Source: Enterovirga rhinocerotis
Lineage (GTDB): Bacteria; Pseudomonadota; Alphaproteobacteria; Rhizobiales; Beijerinckiaceae
NCBI RefSeq assembly: GCF_004363955.1
Contig: NZ_SNZR01000016.1
Coordinates: 235,157-299,156 of the forward strand
Length of the DNA: 64,000 nucleotides
Direction of reading: 5' to 3'
Shown here: positions 9,491 to 19,079 of the stretch, piece by piece
How the letters are laid out: each line of letters begins with the position of its first letter
Position numbering within the stretch: the first letter of the stretch is position 1
Translations under genes and position numbers: made by a program
Notes under the pieces: model-generated
Databases searched by the model: none
What the model saw: only the letters and a program-made list of their open reading frames with translations
What the model was told of the DNA's origin: nothing

Positions 9491-10327
9491 ATGACGGGTT
9501 CCGCTTCGTTCCGACGCCTCGCGGTGGGCGAGATCGAGGTCTTCGTCCTGCCGGACGGCGTGCTTGATCTGCCGCTGGCGCTCTTCCCCGCGGCGTCCGA
9601 GCCCGGCGCCGATGCGGGCTTCGGTCCCGGCCCCTTCCCCACGGCGATCAACTGCTTCGCGATCAGGACGGCGGGCCGGCTCTATCTCGTCGATGCCGGT
9701 GCGGGGCCCTGGCGCGGCCCGGCGACCGGCAATCTGGTGTCCGCCATGGCGGCGGCCGGCCTCGATCCGGAAGCCGTCGACGCCGTGCTGATGACGCATC
9801 TCCACGGCGACCATGCCGGCGGTCTCTTCACCGAGACGGGCGCGGCCTTTCCCAAGGCCGAGCTGATGCTCGCGGAGGCCGAGGCGGCGTTCTGGAGCGA
9901 TCCGGACCTGCCCTCCCGCATTCCCGAGCGCATGACGGCGACCCTGGCGACCGCGACCAAGGCGCTCGCCGCCTATGCGGGCCGCACCACGACCTTCGCT
10001 GCGGGACGCGAGGTGGCGCCCGGCGTGACGGCGATCGCCCTGCCGGGCCATACGCCCGGCCAGACCGGATACCGGATCGAGAGCGGCGGCGAGCATCTCT
10101 TCATCTGGGCCGACATCGTCCATGTCGCCGCCGTGCAGTTTCCGCATCCCGACTGGACCATCGCCTTCGATACCGACGGCGAGGAGGCGGCGCGGACGCG
10201 CGGGCGCGTCTTCGCCGAATGCGCGGCCGAGGGGACGCGGATCGCCGGGATGCATCTCGCCTTCCCCGCGACGGGGCGGGTGGTGCGGCACGGACCGGCT
10301 TATGCCTGGGCGGCCGATCCCATCTGA
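9491..10327 (+). CDS. MBL-fold metallohydrolase
   Basis: This 278-residue protein has the metallo-beta-lactamase fold. The zinc-binding THLHGDHAGG motif is near residue 104. A later aspartate sits in IWADIVHVAA, and downstream histidines occur in LPGHTPGQTGY and AGMHLAFPA. The arrangement resembles quorum-quenching lactonases and related SAM-like hydrolases (AidA/AttM type), but the substrate cannot be assigned. I chose the ATG at 9491 because GAGAGG lies just upstream, rather than the in-frame ATG at 9476. It is followed 12 bases later by the MgtC gene, and the two may be co-transcribed. Confidence 0.9.
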   Translation: MTGSASFRRLAVGEIEVFVLPDGVLDLPLALFPAASEPGADAGFGPGPFPTAINCFAIRTAGRLYLVDAGAGPWRGPATGNLVSAMAAAGLDPEAVDAVLMTHLHGDHAGGLFTETGAAFPKAELMLAEAEAAFWSDPDLPSRIPERMTATLATATKALAAYAGRTTTFAAGREVAPGVTAIALPGHTPGQTGYRIESGGEHLFIWADIVHVAAVQFPHPDWTIAFDTDGEEAARTRGRVFAECAAEGTRIAGMHLAFPATGRVVRHGPAYAWAADPI

Positions 10328-10339
10328 GGGACGACGACG

Positions 10340-11056
10340 ATGGCAGCGATCCAGGCTTTCGACGCGCTCCAGCTCCTCGACACCTTCATCAGCCTCCTGA
10401 CGGCTTTCGTGCTCGGCACCATCGTCGGAGCCGAGCGGCAGTACCGGGAACGGGCGGCGGGTCTGCGCACCACGGTTCTCGTCTGTGTCGGCGCGGCGGC
10501 CTTCGTCGACCTCGCCATGCTCCTCACCGGTCCGGATGGCGCGGTCAGGGTCATCTCCTACGTCGTGTCGGGCGTCGGCTTCCTCGGGGCCGGCGTCATC
10601 ATGAAGGACGGCACCAATATCCGCGGCCTCAACACCGCGGCGACGCTCTGGGGCTCGGCGGCCATCGGAGCCTGCGCCGGGGCCGACCGTCTCGCCGATG
10701 CGGCCCTCGTCGCGCTCTTCATCCTGGCCGGAAACACCCTGCTCAGGCCGCTCGTCAACGCGATCAACCGGGCGCCGCTGGCCGGGGCCTTCGCGGAAGC
10801 GACCTACGAGGTGCGGGCGACGGTCGCGGCCGATTTCGTCGAGCCCCTGCGCGAGACGCTCGCCCGGACCTTGGCGAGGGCGGATTACCCGGTGCGCGAG
10901 ATCAAGGTCGAACGCGAGACGGAGGAGGATGCGGAGCTCGTCGCCACCCTCGTCAGCACCTCCGCCGTCGCGAGCGAACTCGACACCGTCACGCGGATCA
11001 TGCGGCACGAGCAGGGTGTGACGCATGCGAGCTGGGCGGCGCGGGTCTTGAGCTGA
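10340..11056 (+). CDS. mgtC: MgtC/SapB family membrane protein
   Basis: This 238-residue protein has the MgtC signature: several N-terminal helices with GTIVGAERQYRERAAGLRT, GVGFLGAGVIM and IRGLNTAATLW. A soluble C-terminal domain (about residues 150-238) has an ACT-like predicted fold, as in MgtC. In other bacteria these proteins support growth in low magnesium and virulence, partly by modulating the F-type ATP synthase. Here nothing indicates virulence. No MgtA/B pump gene is adjacent. Confidence 0.92.
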   Translation: MAAIQAFDALQLLDTFISLLTAFVLGTIVGAERQYRERAAGLRTTVLVCVGAAAFVDLAMLLTGPDGAVRVISYVVSGVGFLGAGVIMKDGTNIRGLNTAATLWGSAAIGACAGADRLADAALVALFILAGNTLLRPLVNAINRAPLAGAFAEATYEVRATVAADFVEPLRETLARTLARADYPVREIKVERETEEDAELVATLVSTSAVASELDTVTRIMRHEQGVTHASWAARVLS

Positions 11057-11189
11057 CAGCCGCGTCGCGGCCGATCCTCGTCCGCAGGGCGGAATCGGTC
11101 TATGCGGGTCCGATGACGCCCCGCCCGTGCCCGCTCCGCTTCTCGCGGCCCGACGCCCCGCCTTCGGTCCGGTCGCGCCGCGTCTGATC

Positions 11190-12398
11190 ATGCGCCGCTA
11201 CGAGATCGCCGTCGCCGGCTGTGGGCCGGCAGGCCTGTCGGCCGCCCTGATGCTCGCGCGCGACGGCCATCGCGTCACGCTCTTCGAGCGCTTCGATGTC
11301 CCGCGGCCGATCGGCTCGGGCCTCATGATCCAGCCGACGGGCCTCGCGGTCCTGCGGACGATGGGGCTGGCCGAGCCGGTCCTCGCGGCCGGGGCGCGGA
11401 TCGAGCGCCTGATCGGGGAGGCGCGGCCGTCGGGCCGCACGGTCCTCGACGTGCGCTACAGCGCCCTTGGCCCGAAGGCGGGCGCCGGGCTCGGCATCCA
11501 CCGGGCGGCCCTGTTCTCGATCCTGCACGAGGCCGTCCTGGCGGGAGCGATCCCGATCGAGACGGGACGCACCATCGTCGCGGCCGAGCCGGGGAGCGAC
11601 GGCCGCAGGCGGCTCCGGTTCGCGGACGGCACCGGCGCGGGGCCTTTCGATCTCGTCGTCGACGCGCTCGGCAGCAACACGCCGCTCGCGCCGAAGACGG
11701 GCGCGGCCCTGGCCTATGGCGCGCTCTGGGCGAGCCTCGACTGGCCTGACGGCGCCGGCTTCGATCCGGCGGCGCTCGCCCAGCGCTATGTGCGGGCGAG
11801 CGTCATGGTCGGCGTCCTGCCGATCGGGCGGCCTCCGGGAGCGGAAGGCGCGCAGGCCGCCTTCTTCTGGTCGATCCGGCTCGACCGGCTCGAGGCCTGG
11901 CGCCGGGCCGGGCTCGAGGCCTGGAAGGCCGAGGTCCTGACCCTCTGGCCCGAGACCGGCGCGCTGCTGGACCAGATCGCCGGGCCCGACCAACTCACCC
12001 CGGCGCGCTATCACCACCGCACGGTGGCGGCTCCGGCGCAGCCGGGCCTGATCCATCTCGGCGATGCGTGGCATTCGGCGAGCCCGCAGCTCGGCCAGGG
12101 CGCGAACATGGCGCTGATGGACGCCTTCGCGCTCGCCAAGGGGCTGCGCGAGACGGATGCCGTCGCGGATGGGCTCGAGCGGGCGGTGAGCGCGCGGCGC
12201 CGCCACGTGCGCCTGTACCAGGCGATGACGGCCCTGTTCACGCCCGTCTACCAGTCCGACAGCCGGGTGCTGCCGCTGCTGCGCGATCGCGTCGTCGGCC
12301 CGGCCTCCCGTCTCTGGCCGGCGACCGTGATCCAGGCCGCCATGGTGAGCGGGCTCGTCGGCTCGCCCCTGAAGCCGCTGGGGCTGGATCCCGGGTAG
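11190..12398 (+). CDS. FAD-dependent monooxygenase (PHBH-fold)
   Basis: This 402-residue flavoprotein starts at an ATG whose product begins MRRYEIAVAGCGPAGLSAAL, the dinucleotide-binding motif expected at the extreme N-terminus. The upstream in-frame ATG at 11127 would add an unrelated extension. The second FAD motif, HLGDAWHSASPQLGQGANMALMDA, binds the ribityl chain. The group includes 3-hydroxybenzoate/salicylate hydroxylases and UbiH-like enzymes, and the substrate is not evident. The 133-base gap before it and the convergent sugar-kinase gene after it suggest a single-gene unit. Confidence 0.88.
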   Translation: MRRYEIAVAGCGPAGLSAALMLARDGHRVTLFERFDVPRPIGSGLMIQPTGLAVLRTMGLAEPVLAAGARIERLIGEARPSGRTVLDVRYSALGPKAGAGLGIHRAALFSILHEAVLAGAIPIETGRTIVAAEPGSDGRRRLRFADGTGAGPFDLVVDALGSNTPLAPKTGAALAYGALWASLDWPDGAGFDPAALAQRYVRASVMVGVLPIGRPPGAEGAQAAFFWSIRLDRLEAWRRAGLEAWKAEVLTLWPETGALLDQIAGPDQLTPARYHHRTVAAPAQPGLIHLGDAWHSASPQLGQGANMALMDAFALAKGLRETDAVADGLERAVSARRRHVRLYQAMTALFTPVYQSDSRVLPLLRDRVVGPASRLWPATVIQAAMVSGLVGSPLKPLGLDPG

Positions 12399-12447
12399 CC
12401 CCCTTCTCCACGCTGGACCCTGGCCTGGGCCGGGGTGAGCGGCAGGG

Positions 12448-13359
12448 TCAGGCCGCCTGCCGAACCTTTTCGGCGAAGCTGTCTCGCGCGCGCTCCACAT
12501 CCGCGAGGCTCGGAATGCTCGCCTCGTTGCCGAGATGCTGGATGGCATGGCTCGAAGCGCCGCGGGCGAAGGCGAAATGCTCCGACCAGGGCAGTTCGGG
12601 ACGCGCCATGGCGGAATACATGTAGGAGCCGTGGAAGATGTCGCCGGCCCCGTTCGTGTCGACCACGCGGCCCGCCGGCACGTCGAGGGCGGGCTGGTGC
12701 CGGCGCGTTCCGGTCTCGTCGTACCAGACCATCCCGTCGACCCCGAGCGTCACGCCGCCGATGGCGCAGCCCCGGCCGCGCAGATAGTCCAGCATCTCGG
12801 CCGGGGTCAGCTCCATCTGCTCGCAGAGCCGCTCCGCGACCACGGCGACGTCGATGAAGGCGAGGAGGTCGTGCGTGTTGGCGCGGAGGCCGCCGCCGTC
12901 GAGGGAGGTCAGGATGCCGGCCTCCCGGCAGGCCCGCGCGTAATGCATCGCGGCGTCGGGCTGGTGGCCGTCGAGATGGAGCCCCCGGCAGCCTTCGAGG
13001 TGGAGCGGGGGGACCGGATGCAGATACTCGTCGTCGCGGCAGCGCACGATGGCGCGCCGGCCGCCTTTCGGCATGATGAAGGAGAGCGAGGATTCCCGCA
13101 CCTTCCGGTGATGGACCGAGATCCCGTATTTCGCCGCCATGTCGACGAACATGCGGCCCAGCCAATCGTCGGCGACCGAGGCGAGGAGATCCGGAGCGAT
13201 GCCGAGCTTCGCGCAGCAGAACGCCGCCGTGACCGCGTTGCCGCCGAAGGAGATCGCATAATCCTGCGCGACCACCTTCTCGTCGCCGACGGGCAACGGC
13301 TCTTCGCCCGTGAGGAAGGTCACGTCGATATAGCTCTGGCCGATGAAGAGTGCGTCCAT
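12448..13359 (-). CDS. PfkB-family carbohydrate/nucleoside kinase
   Basis: This 303-residue ribokinase-fold kinase has an N-terminal sugar-binding GGNAVTAAFCCAKLG and the C-terminal PfkB signature DTNGAGDIFHGSY, whose GAGD aspartate is the catalytic base. Length and order are normal. The nearest functional guesses are ribokinase or 2-keto-3-deoxygluconate kinase types, but the specificity loop does not let me choose. It converges on the flavin monooxygenase gene with a 49-base gap. Upstream lies a 92-base spacer before the Uma2 gene, so it may be transcribed together with that gene. Confidence 0.9.
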   Translation of the reverse strand: MDALFIGQSYIDVTFLTGEEPLPVGDEKVVAQDYAISFGGNAVTAAFCCAKLGIAPDLLASVADDWLGRMFVDMAAKYGISVHHRKVRESSLSFIMPKGGRRAIVRCRDDEYLHPVPPLHLEGCRGLHLDGHQPDAAMHYARACREAGILTSLDGGGLRANTHDLLAFIDVAVVAERLCEQMELTPAEMLDYLRGRGCAIGGVTLGVDGMVWYDETGTRRHQPALDVPAGRVVDTNGAGDIFHGSYMYSAMARPELPWSEHFAFARGASSHAIQHLGNEASIPSLADVERARDSFAEKVRQAA

Positions 13360-13451
13360 TCCATCCCTCGCTGATCCCTCCCTTTATGCCGGAGGGGGCG
13401 TTGGAAGGCCACGCCGGAGCGGGATGGGAGACGCGCCGAAGCCGCAGAACG

Positions 13452-14024
13452 TCAGATGAGCGGCCCGATGCCCTCGTAGATGTCGGCGAGGCGCAAGTCG
13501 CCGCCGAGTTCGGGCAGGGGCAGGATCGCCGCCGGGTCCTTGAGCACGGCATGGCGCCAGTCTGCCCCTTCACGCTGCCAGGCCTCGATCCTCGCCTCGT
13601 CCTGATAGACGACGAGGATCGTGCGCAGCGACGCGATGGTGCGGTAGAAATCGAGCTTGCGGCCGCGGTCGTTGCTCATGGTCGAGGGCGACAGCACCTC
13701 GGCGAGGAGGACCGGGTCCTTCGCATAGCCGCCCTCCACAGGCGGCCCGCACCGCACGACCACGTCGGGGATCGGCGCGTAATCGTCGATGTTCTCGTTG
13801 AGGAGGCCGAGGCCAGGCAGGACGCGGCATCCTCTCCGGGCGGCCAGCCCGTCGATCCGTCGCAGAAGATTCATGACCACCGTCTGATGGCGCTCCGTCT
13901 GCGGCGCCATCAGGACGGGCTCGCCGTCGAGCAACTCCCACCGCTCCTCGTCCGGGAACGGCCGGATCATCTCGATGAAATCGGCGACCGAGAGATGCGG
14001 TCGCTTGGCGAGGGCCTGGGACAT
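13452..14024 (-). CDS. Uma2 family (DUF820) putative nuclease
   Basis: This 190-residue protein has the Uma2/DUF820 fold, a PD-(D/E)xK-type restriction endonuclease-like domain. It has IPDVVVRCG (Asp), then LLAEVLSPST (Glu), then DRGRKLDFYR (Lys), the three expected catalytic positions in order. The N-terminal WELLDGEPVLMAP is also typical. These proteins are often multicopy and mobile, and most have no known biological role. The neighbours are homospermidine synthase 36 bases upstream and the PfkB kinase downstream. There is no partner methylase, so it is not a conventional restriction system. Confidence 0.88.
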   Translation of the reverse strand: MSQALAKRPHLSVADFIEMIRPFPDEERWELLDGEPVLMAPQTERHQTVVMNLLRRIDGLAARRGCRVLPGLGLLNENIDDYAPIPDVVVRCGPPVEGGYAKDPVLLAEVLSPSTMSNDRGRKLDFYRTIASLRTILVVYQDEARIEAWQREGADWRHAVLKDPAAILPLPELGGDLRLADIYEGIGPLI

Positions 14025-14060
14025 GAGCTCAGCTCCGCCCAGACCCTAGCACGGAAGGGC

Positions 14061-15509
14061 CTAGACCCGCACCAGCGTGTTGCGGAGGGCCCAGGGCTCG
14101 TTCGGATCGATGTCCTCGGGGAAGAAGCCCGGCCGGTCGGTCAGCGGCGTCCAGTCCGTGTACTGGCCGATGACGGGGCCGAGATAGGGCATCTGCACCT
14201 CGAGGCAGCGGCGATAGTCGATATCGTCCGCCTCGACGATGCCGGCATCCGGGTTCTCGAGAGCCCAGACCATCCCGGCGAGCACGGCCGAGGTGACCTG
14301 GAGACCGGTTGCGTTCTGATAGGGTGCGATGCGCCGCGTCTCCTCGATCGAGAGCTGCGAGCCGTACCAATAGGCGTTCCGGTCGTGCCCGTAGAGCAGG
14401 ACGCCGAGCTCATCGATGCCGTCGACGATCTCGTCCTCCTCGAGGATGTGCCAGGTCGGCTGCTGCACGCCCGCCTGGCCGAACATCTCGTGCAGCGACA
14501 GCACGGCGTCGTTGCAGGGATGATAGGCGTAATGGCAGGTCGGCCGGTAGGCGACGGTCCCGTCCTCGCCCCGCACCGTGAAGTAGTCGGAGATCGAGAT
14601 CGATTCGTTGTGCGTGACGAGGAAGGCGTGCTGGGCCTTCGCGGTCGGCGTCCAGGAGCGGACGCGGGTGTCGGCGCCCGGCTGAAGCAGGAAGATCCCG
14701 GCCCCGCAGCCCTCCTTATGGCCGCGCGCATTCTCCGGCATCCACGGCTCGAAGGTGCCCCAGCCCATTTCCGCCGGCTGCAATCCTTCGGAGACGAAGC
14801 CCTCGACCGACCAGGTGTTCACGAAGACCTGCTGCGGCTTCGGGGTCTTGGCCCGCTGGGTGTCCCGCTCGGCGATGTGGATGCCCTTGACGCCGGCCTT
14901 CCGCATCAGGGCGGCCCAGCCTTCGCGGTCCGTCGGCTCGGGGCCGTCGATCCCGAGATCGGCCTTGAGGTTCACGAGCGCCTGCTTGACCAGCCAGGAG
15001 ACCATGCCCGGATTGGCGCCGCAGCAATTGATCGCCGTCGTGCCGCCGGGATTGCGGCGCCGCGCGGCGAGCAGCGTCTCGCGCAGGGCGTAGTTGGTCC
15101 GCGCCTCGGGGCCGGCCGACTTGTCGAAGTAGAAGCCGAGCCAGGGCTCCATGACCGTGTCGACATAGAGCGAGCCGATCTCGCGGCAGAGCTCCATGAT
15201 CGCGAGCGAGGAGACGTCGACCGAGAGGTTGACGCAGAAGCCCTGGCCGCCGCCGGCCGTCAGGAGGGGAGTCAGGAGCTCGCGGTAATTGTCGGGCGTC
15301 AGGCCCGCCTGGATGAAGCGAATGCCGCGCTCGTCGAGCAGCTTGCGGTTTGCATCGGACGGATCGATGACGACGAGGCGATCCTTGTCGTACTCGAAGT
15401 GCCGCTCGATCAGGGGCAACGTTCCGCGGCCGATCGATCCGAAGCCGATCATCACGATCGGACCGCTGATCTTGCCGTGCAAAGGCCAATCCCGCTGGCT
15501 TTGGCTCAT
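14061..15509 (-). CDS. hss: Homospermidine synthase
   Basis: This 482-residue cytosolic enzyme makes sym-homospermidine from putrescine (and spermidine) using NAD+ as a prosthetic hydride carrier. The N-terminal Rossmann motif IGFGSIGRGTLPL is at about residues 21-33. The long saccharopine-dehydrogenase-like body (NCCGANPGMVSWLVKQAL; CHYAYHPCNDAVLSLHE) is characteristic. I start at the ATG at 15509 (MSQSQRDWPLHGK). An upstream in-frame extension of 88 residues is arginine/proline-rich and unlike the family. GGAG lies about 12 bases before the ATG. Homospermidine is a major polyamine in many alphaproteobacteria. Confidence 0.96.
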   Translation of the reverse strand: MSQSQRDWPLHGKISGPIVMIGFGSIGRGTLPLIERHFEYDKDRLVVIDPSDANRKLLDERGIRFIQAGLTPDNYRELLTPLLTAGGGQGFCVNLSVDVSSLAIMELCREIGSLYVDTVMEPWLGFYFDKSAGPEARTNYALRETLLAARRRNPGGTTAINCCGANPGMVSWLVKQALVNLKADLGIDGPEPTDREGWAALMRKAGVKGIHIAERDTQRAKTPKPQQVFVNTWSVEGFVSEGLQPAEMGWGTFEPWMPENARGHKEGCGAGIFLLQPGADTRVRSWTPTAKAQHAFLVTHNESISISDYFTVRGEDGTVAYRPTCHYAYHPCNDAVLSLHEMFGQAGVQQPTWHILEEDEIVDGIDELGVLLYGHDRNAYWYGSQLSIEETRRIAPYQNATGLQVTSAVLAGMVWALENPDAGIVEADDIDYRRCLEVQMPYLGPVIGQYTDWTPLTDRPGFFPEDIDPNEPWALRNTLVRV

Positions 15510-15842
15510 TCTGGGTGACACTCCTGGGTCGGGAGGGGAAGAGGGCGCAAGGTCGCGCCGGACGCATGCTCTGCCGAAGCGAGCGTTGTGCGTCCCCGTC
15601 TCATGGGATCGCGCGCGCGCCGGGTCAACTCCCGCCCTTGCCGCAGGGGTGGGAGCGCGACGATGTCCGCGCAAGAAAAGGCCGGCGACGGAGAACCCGC
15701 GCCGGCCAAGAGGCATCCAGAAACTGACGACAGGAAACCTCAGCGCGGCGGCGCTGTCGAGCGCAAGGTTCACAGGTGGTTAACGCCTGAGCCGGCGTGC
15801 GAGCGGCAGCACCCGATCCCGCGCTGCGGGCACGAGCTGCCA
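15510..15842. other. Intergenic region upstream of homospermidine synthase
   Basis: This 333-base stretch separates two minus-strand genes. Its left part must hold the homospermidine synthase promoter, but I see no confident -35/-10 pair. Its middle holds a terminator-like hairpin for the upstream phosphoesterase transcript (listed separately). No open frame here looks coding. Confidence 0.6.
15674..15707 (-). terminator. Rho-independent terminator after the phosphoesterase gene
   Basis: On the minus strand GGCCGGCG and CGCCGGCC form a perfect 8-bp stem around a 12-base loop (15680-15707). TTTTCTT follows directly. It lies about 135 bases beyond the phosphoesterase stop codon. Confidence 0.65.
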
Positions 15843-16775
15843 TCAGGCGCCCGCGCGAAGCTTGAAGCTGCGCGATTCCTCGCGGCCGAAACCCTTGAGG
15901 TCGAGCCGATCGCCCTGGATCTCGACGATCGAGAAGGCCGTCGTGTCGGGCGTCTCGACCATGCCCTTGAGGTTCACGAAGTGGATGCCGGCCCGCTCGC
16001 CGTAATTGCCGACGTGGTTGTGGCCGCAGAAATAGGCGAGCACGTTGTCGTGGCCCGCCAGAAGCTCGACGAAGTCCTGCCAGCCCCACATATTGTGCTC
16101 GTTCGCCGGATAGACCGGGTAATGGCCGAACACGACGACCCGTTCGCCCTTGGTCTTGGCATCGGCGAGCGTCGTCTTGAGATAGGTGATCTGCTCTTCG
16201 CTCATGCCGCCGTTCCAGCGCTTGGCGTTGATCGCGCCGTCGCGGGTGAGGCGGTCGAGCGTCTCCTGGGCCAGCTTGTGCTTGTCCGAACCGGGTGCGT
16301 TGGCGAAGAGCGAGACGTCGTTCCCGTCGACGACGATGAAGCGGAGCCCGCCGGCCGCGAAGTCGTAATACGGCTTCTTCAGCCCCGTCGCGCGATGCAC
16401 GGAGCCCAGCCAGTCGGCGCCGACCTCGTAGTCGTGGTTGCCGAGCACGAGCACGTTCGGGTGCCGCAGCCGGTCATAGATCGGCAGGATGTGCGAGAAG
16501 CTTTCCCAGTGCCGGTCGATGATGTCGCCGAGCGTGACGCAGAATTGCAGATCGGCCTTGTTCAGCTCGGCGATGGCGGCGTCGAGCTTCCAGAGCGAAT
16601 TGCCGTAGAACCGCGTCCGGCGCGGGGCGACCGGGGCGTATTGCGGGTCGGCGATCGCGCCGAAGCGGACGGCCGGCGCGCCGCTCGTCTGCGCCCGCGC
16701 CGTCCCGAACCCCATCAACGGCGCGACCAGGGCCGCCCCGGCCGCACCTTGCATCAGACCCCGCCGCGTCGCCAT
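15843..16775 (-). CDS. Tat-exported metallophosphoesterase, ADP-ribose/CDP-alcohol diphosphatase-like
   Basis: This 310-residue protein opens with a twin-arginine signal (TRRGLMQG, then an Ala-rich core and ARAQ), so it is probably exported folded. The calcineurin-like metal motifs follow in order: ADPQY, GDIID, GNHDYE, GHYPVY and GHNHVGNYG. The start RFGAIADPQYAPV and the RFYGNSLWKLDAAIAELN stretch resemble the Mn-dependent ADP-ribose/CDP-alcohol diphosphatase group rather than simple phosphatases. The substrate is not proven. It sits 87 bases downstream of a TRAP receptor gene on the same strand, and its transcript probably ends at the hairpin near 15700. Confidence 0.9.
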   Translation of the reverse strand: MATRRGLMQGAAGAALVAPLMGFGTARAQTSGAPAVRFGAIADPQYAPVAPRRTRFYGNSLWKLDAAIAELNKADLQFCVTLGDIIDRHWESFSHILPIYDRLRHPNVLVLGNHDYEVGADWLGSVHRATGLKKPYYDFAAGGLRFIVVDGNDVSLFANAPGSDKHKLAQETLDRLTRDGAINAKRWNGGMSEEQITYLKTTLADAKTKGERVVVFGHYPVYPANEHNMWGWQDFVELLAGHDNVLAYFCGHNHVGNYGERAGIHFVNLKGMVETPDTTAFSIVEIQGDRLDLKGFGREESRSFKLRAGA

Positions 16776-16862
16776 CGCATCGCTCCCGCCGTGTCGTCAC
16801 GGCGGGAGTTAGTGCGTCCATGCGACAGGGGCATGTCGGCGAAGGGCTGCGCCGCCCGTCCC

Positions 16863-17960
16863 TCAGCGGCCGGAGGTCGCGACCCGCGAGCGGATCATGT
16901 AGTTGTCGAAGGTGTATTCGGCGACCTGGAACCAGAGATATTCCTCGTTCCGGAAGGAGCGCAGGCTGTCGTACATCTTCTTGAAGTCGGGGTTCTTCGC
17001 CGAGAGATCGTCGTAGATCTCGTTCGAGGCCTTGAAGGCCGCGTCCAGGATCTCCTGGCTGAAGGGGCGCAACTGCGCACCGGCCGCCACCAGCCGACGA
17101 AGGGCCGCGGGGTTGCGGGCGTCGTATTTCGCCGTCAGCTCCATGCCCGCATGCGAGGCGGCGACCTTGGCGATTTCCTTGTAGCTCTTCGGCAGGGCTT
17201 CCCACTTCTCCTTGCCGATCCAGAAATGGACGTTCGGTGCGCCCTCCCAGAAGCCCGGATAATAGTAGAACGGCGCGACCTTGGCGAAGCCGAGCTTCTC
17301 GTCGTCATAGGGCCCGACCCATTCGGCCGCGTCGATCGTGCCGCGCTCCAGGGCCGGATAGATGTCGCCGCCCGGAATCTGCGTCGGCACCGCGCCGAGC
17401 TTGGCGAGGACCTGCCCGGCGAGGCCGGCGATGCGGAATTTCAGGCCCTGGAGGTCCTGGAGCGTCTTGATCTCCTTGCGGAACCAGCCGCCCATCTGCG
17501 TGCCGGTATTGCCGCCGGGGATCGTGTAGACGTTGAACTTCGCGACGTAGTCGTTGATCAGGTCCTGGCCGCCGCCGACATGCATCCAGGCGAGGCGCTG
17601 GCGGACATTCATCATGAAGGGAACGTCGGCCATGAGGGCGAGGGTCGGATCCTTGCCGACATAGTAGTAGCCGGGGCCGTGGATCATCTCGACGGTGCCG
17701 TTCGAGACGGCGTCGAGCGCCTGCGGCATCCCGACGATCTCACCCGCCGCGAAGGGCTGGATCTGGAACTTGCCGTCCGTCGTCTCGGACACGATGCGGG
17801 CGAAGGTTTCGGAGGCGCCGTAGAGGGTGTCGAGTGATTTCGGGAAGGTCGAGGACAGTCGCCAGCGGATTTCCGGCGAGGATTGCGCAATGGCCGGAGC
17901 GGCGACCGCGCTCGCGGCCAGCCCCAGCGCCCCGGCTTTCAGGACGTGACGACGTTCCAT
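16863..17960 (-). CDS. TRAP transporter substrate-binding protein (DctP/TakP type)
   Basis: This 365-residue periplasmic receptor has a twin-arginine-like signal (MERRHVLKAGALGLAASAVAAPAIAQ). The DctP fold shows ETFARIVSETTDGKFQIQPFAAGEI and the conserved LKFRIAGLAGQVLAKLGAVP with its ligand-binding arginine. GGNTGTQMGGWFRKEI and the overall layout resemble TakP, which binds 2-oxo acids. No small or large TRAP membrane subunit (DctQ/DctM) lies in the window, so the receptor is an orphan here or pairs with permeases elsewhere. The downstream neighbour is the exported phosphoesterase. Confidence 0.93.
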   Translation of the reverse strand: MERRHVLKAGALGLAASAVAAPAIAQSSPEIRWRLSSTFPKSLDTLYGASETFARIVSETTDGKFQIQPFAAGEIVGMPQALDAVSNGTVEMIHGPGYYYVGKDPTLALMADVPFMMNVRQRLAWMHVGGGQDLINDYVAKFNVYTIPGGNTGTQMGGWFRKEIKTLQDLQGLKFRIAGLAGQVLAKLGAVPTQIPGGDIYPALERGTIDAAEWVGPYDDEKLGFAKVAPFYYYPGFWEGAPNVHFWIGKEKWEALPKSYKEIAKVAASHAGMELTAKYDARNPAALRRLVAAGAQLRPFSQEILDAAFKASNEIYDDLSAKNPDFKKMYDSLRSFRNEEYLWFQVAEYTFDNYMIRSRVATSGR

Positions 17961-18050
17961 GGACGTTCCCTCGTTTCGCCCCGGCTTTTCCGGGGTCCGA
18001 CGAGAGGCTGTTGCATGAAACGACGTCCGCGCGAAGATGTCGCCGTCTGA

Positions 18051-18962
18051 TTACTTCGGCTGAGACGGTGCGGGCGGTGTGCCGCCTGCCGGCTTGTCGA
18101 GGCGCTCGATCTTGCCGCTCTTGCGCAGGCCGAGGACCACGTCCTGCTGGGCCCGGCGGGTGAGATACTGGTCGATCTGCTCGCGCATCTCCTCGAAGGT
18201 CGGAACGGGCTTGGTCCGCCGCTCCAGGACCTGGATGACGTGCCAGCCGAACTGGCTCTTCACCGGCTCGGAGATCTCGTTGGGCTTCATCTTGAAGGCT
18301 GCTTCGGCGAAGGGCGCGACCATGCGTTCCTTCGTGAAGAAGCCGAGATCGCCGCCATCCTTCTTGGAGCCGGGATCCGTCGACAGCTCGTCGGCCACCT
18401 TGGCGAAATCCTCGCCGCCCTTGACGCGGGCATAGGCCTTCTTCGCCTCGTCCTCGTCCTCGACCAGGATGTGGCGGGCGCGCACCTCCTCCTCGGGCTT
18501 CATCTGCTTGGCGGTCTCTTCGTAGAGCTTGCGCGCGGCCTCGGGCGTCGCCGCGGCTTTCGTCTGATCCTCGATGTAATCGTCGACCAGCAGCTTCTGG
18601 CGCAGATAGGCGAGGCGCTTCTTGAACGCATCCGTCTCGCCGATCTTCTTCGCCTCGGCGGCCTTGGCGCCGAGCTTCAGATCGATCACGTAGCCGATGA
18701 GGATCTCGCGCTTCTGGGCCGGATCTGTGCCGGGCAGGGCGAGGGCGGGATCCTCGGCCGCGATGGCGAGATCGCCCTCGGTCACGGGCTCTCCGTCGAC
18801 CCGCGCGATCACCGTGTTCGGATCGACCTTGGCCGGCGCTGCGGCGGGGGCCGGCGCCGCGGCCGGGGCCTTGGCCGGCGACTGCGCCGAGACGGGGCCG
18901 GCGAGCGCGGCGGCGAGCGCGACGAGGCCGGCGCGCGACAGGAGGGACAGGCTGAGAGACAT
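18051..18962 (-). CDS. Periplasmic parvulin-type peptidyl-prolyl isomerase
   Basis: This 303-residue protein has a Sec-type signal ([18 protein letters not shown]) and an Ala/Pro-rich linker. A SurA-N-like helical segment follows, then one parvulin domain (about residues 150-245) with [37 protein letters not shown] and [12 protein letters not shown]. It should help fold outer-membrane proteins. I start at the ATG at 18962 because the in-frame GTG at 19013 adds a charged stretch ahead of the signal. It lies downstream of tonB-exbD-exbB on the same strand, with a 117-base gap that could hold its own promoter. Confidence 0.93.
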   Translation of the reverse strand: MSLSLSLLSRAGLVALAAALAGPVSAQSPAKAPAAAPAPAAAPAKVDPNTVIARVDGEPVTEGDLAIAAEDPALALPGTDPAQKREILIGYVIDLKLGAKAAEAKKIGETDAFKKRLAYLRQKLLVDDYIEDQTKAAATPEAARKLYEETAKQMKPEEEVRARHILVEDEDEAKKAYARVKGGEDFAKVADELSTDPGSKKDGGDLGFFTKERMVAPFAEAAFKMKPNEISEPVKSQFGWHVIQVLERRTKPVPTFEEMREQIDQYLTRRAQQDVVLGLRKSGKIERLDKPAGGTPPAPSQPK

Positions 18963-19079
18963 CCGTGAGGTCCTGGGAAGAGGGCCGGTCGGAGCCCGGC
19001 GATCAGGCCCCACTGCCGCAGCCGCAGCCGAACTGCAAGCGGAGCCGCGGCCGCGGCGGGAAATGCCGCGCGCTGCCGA

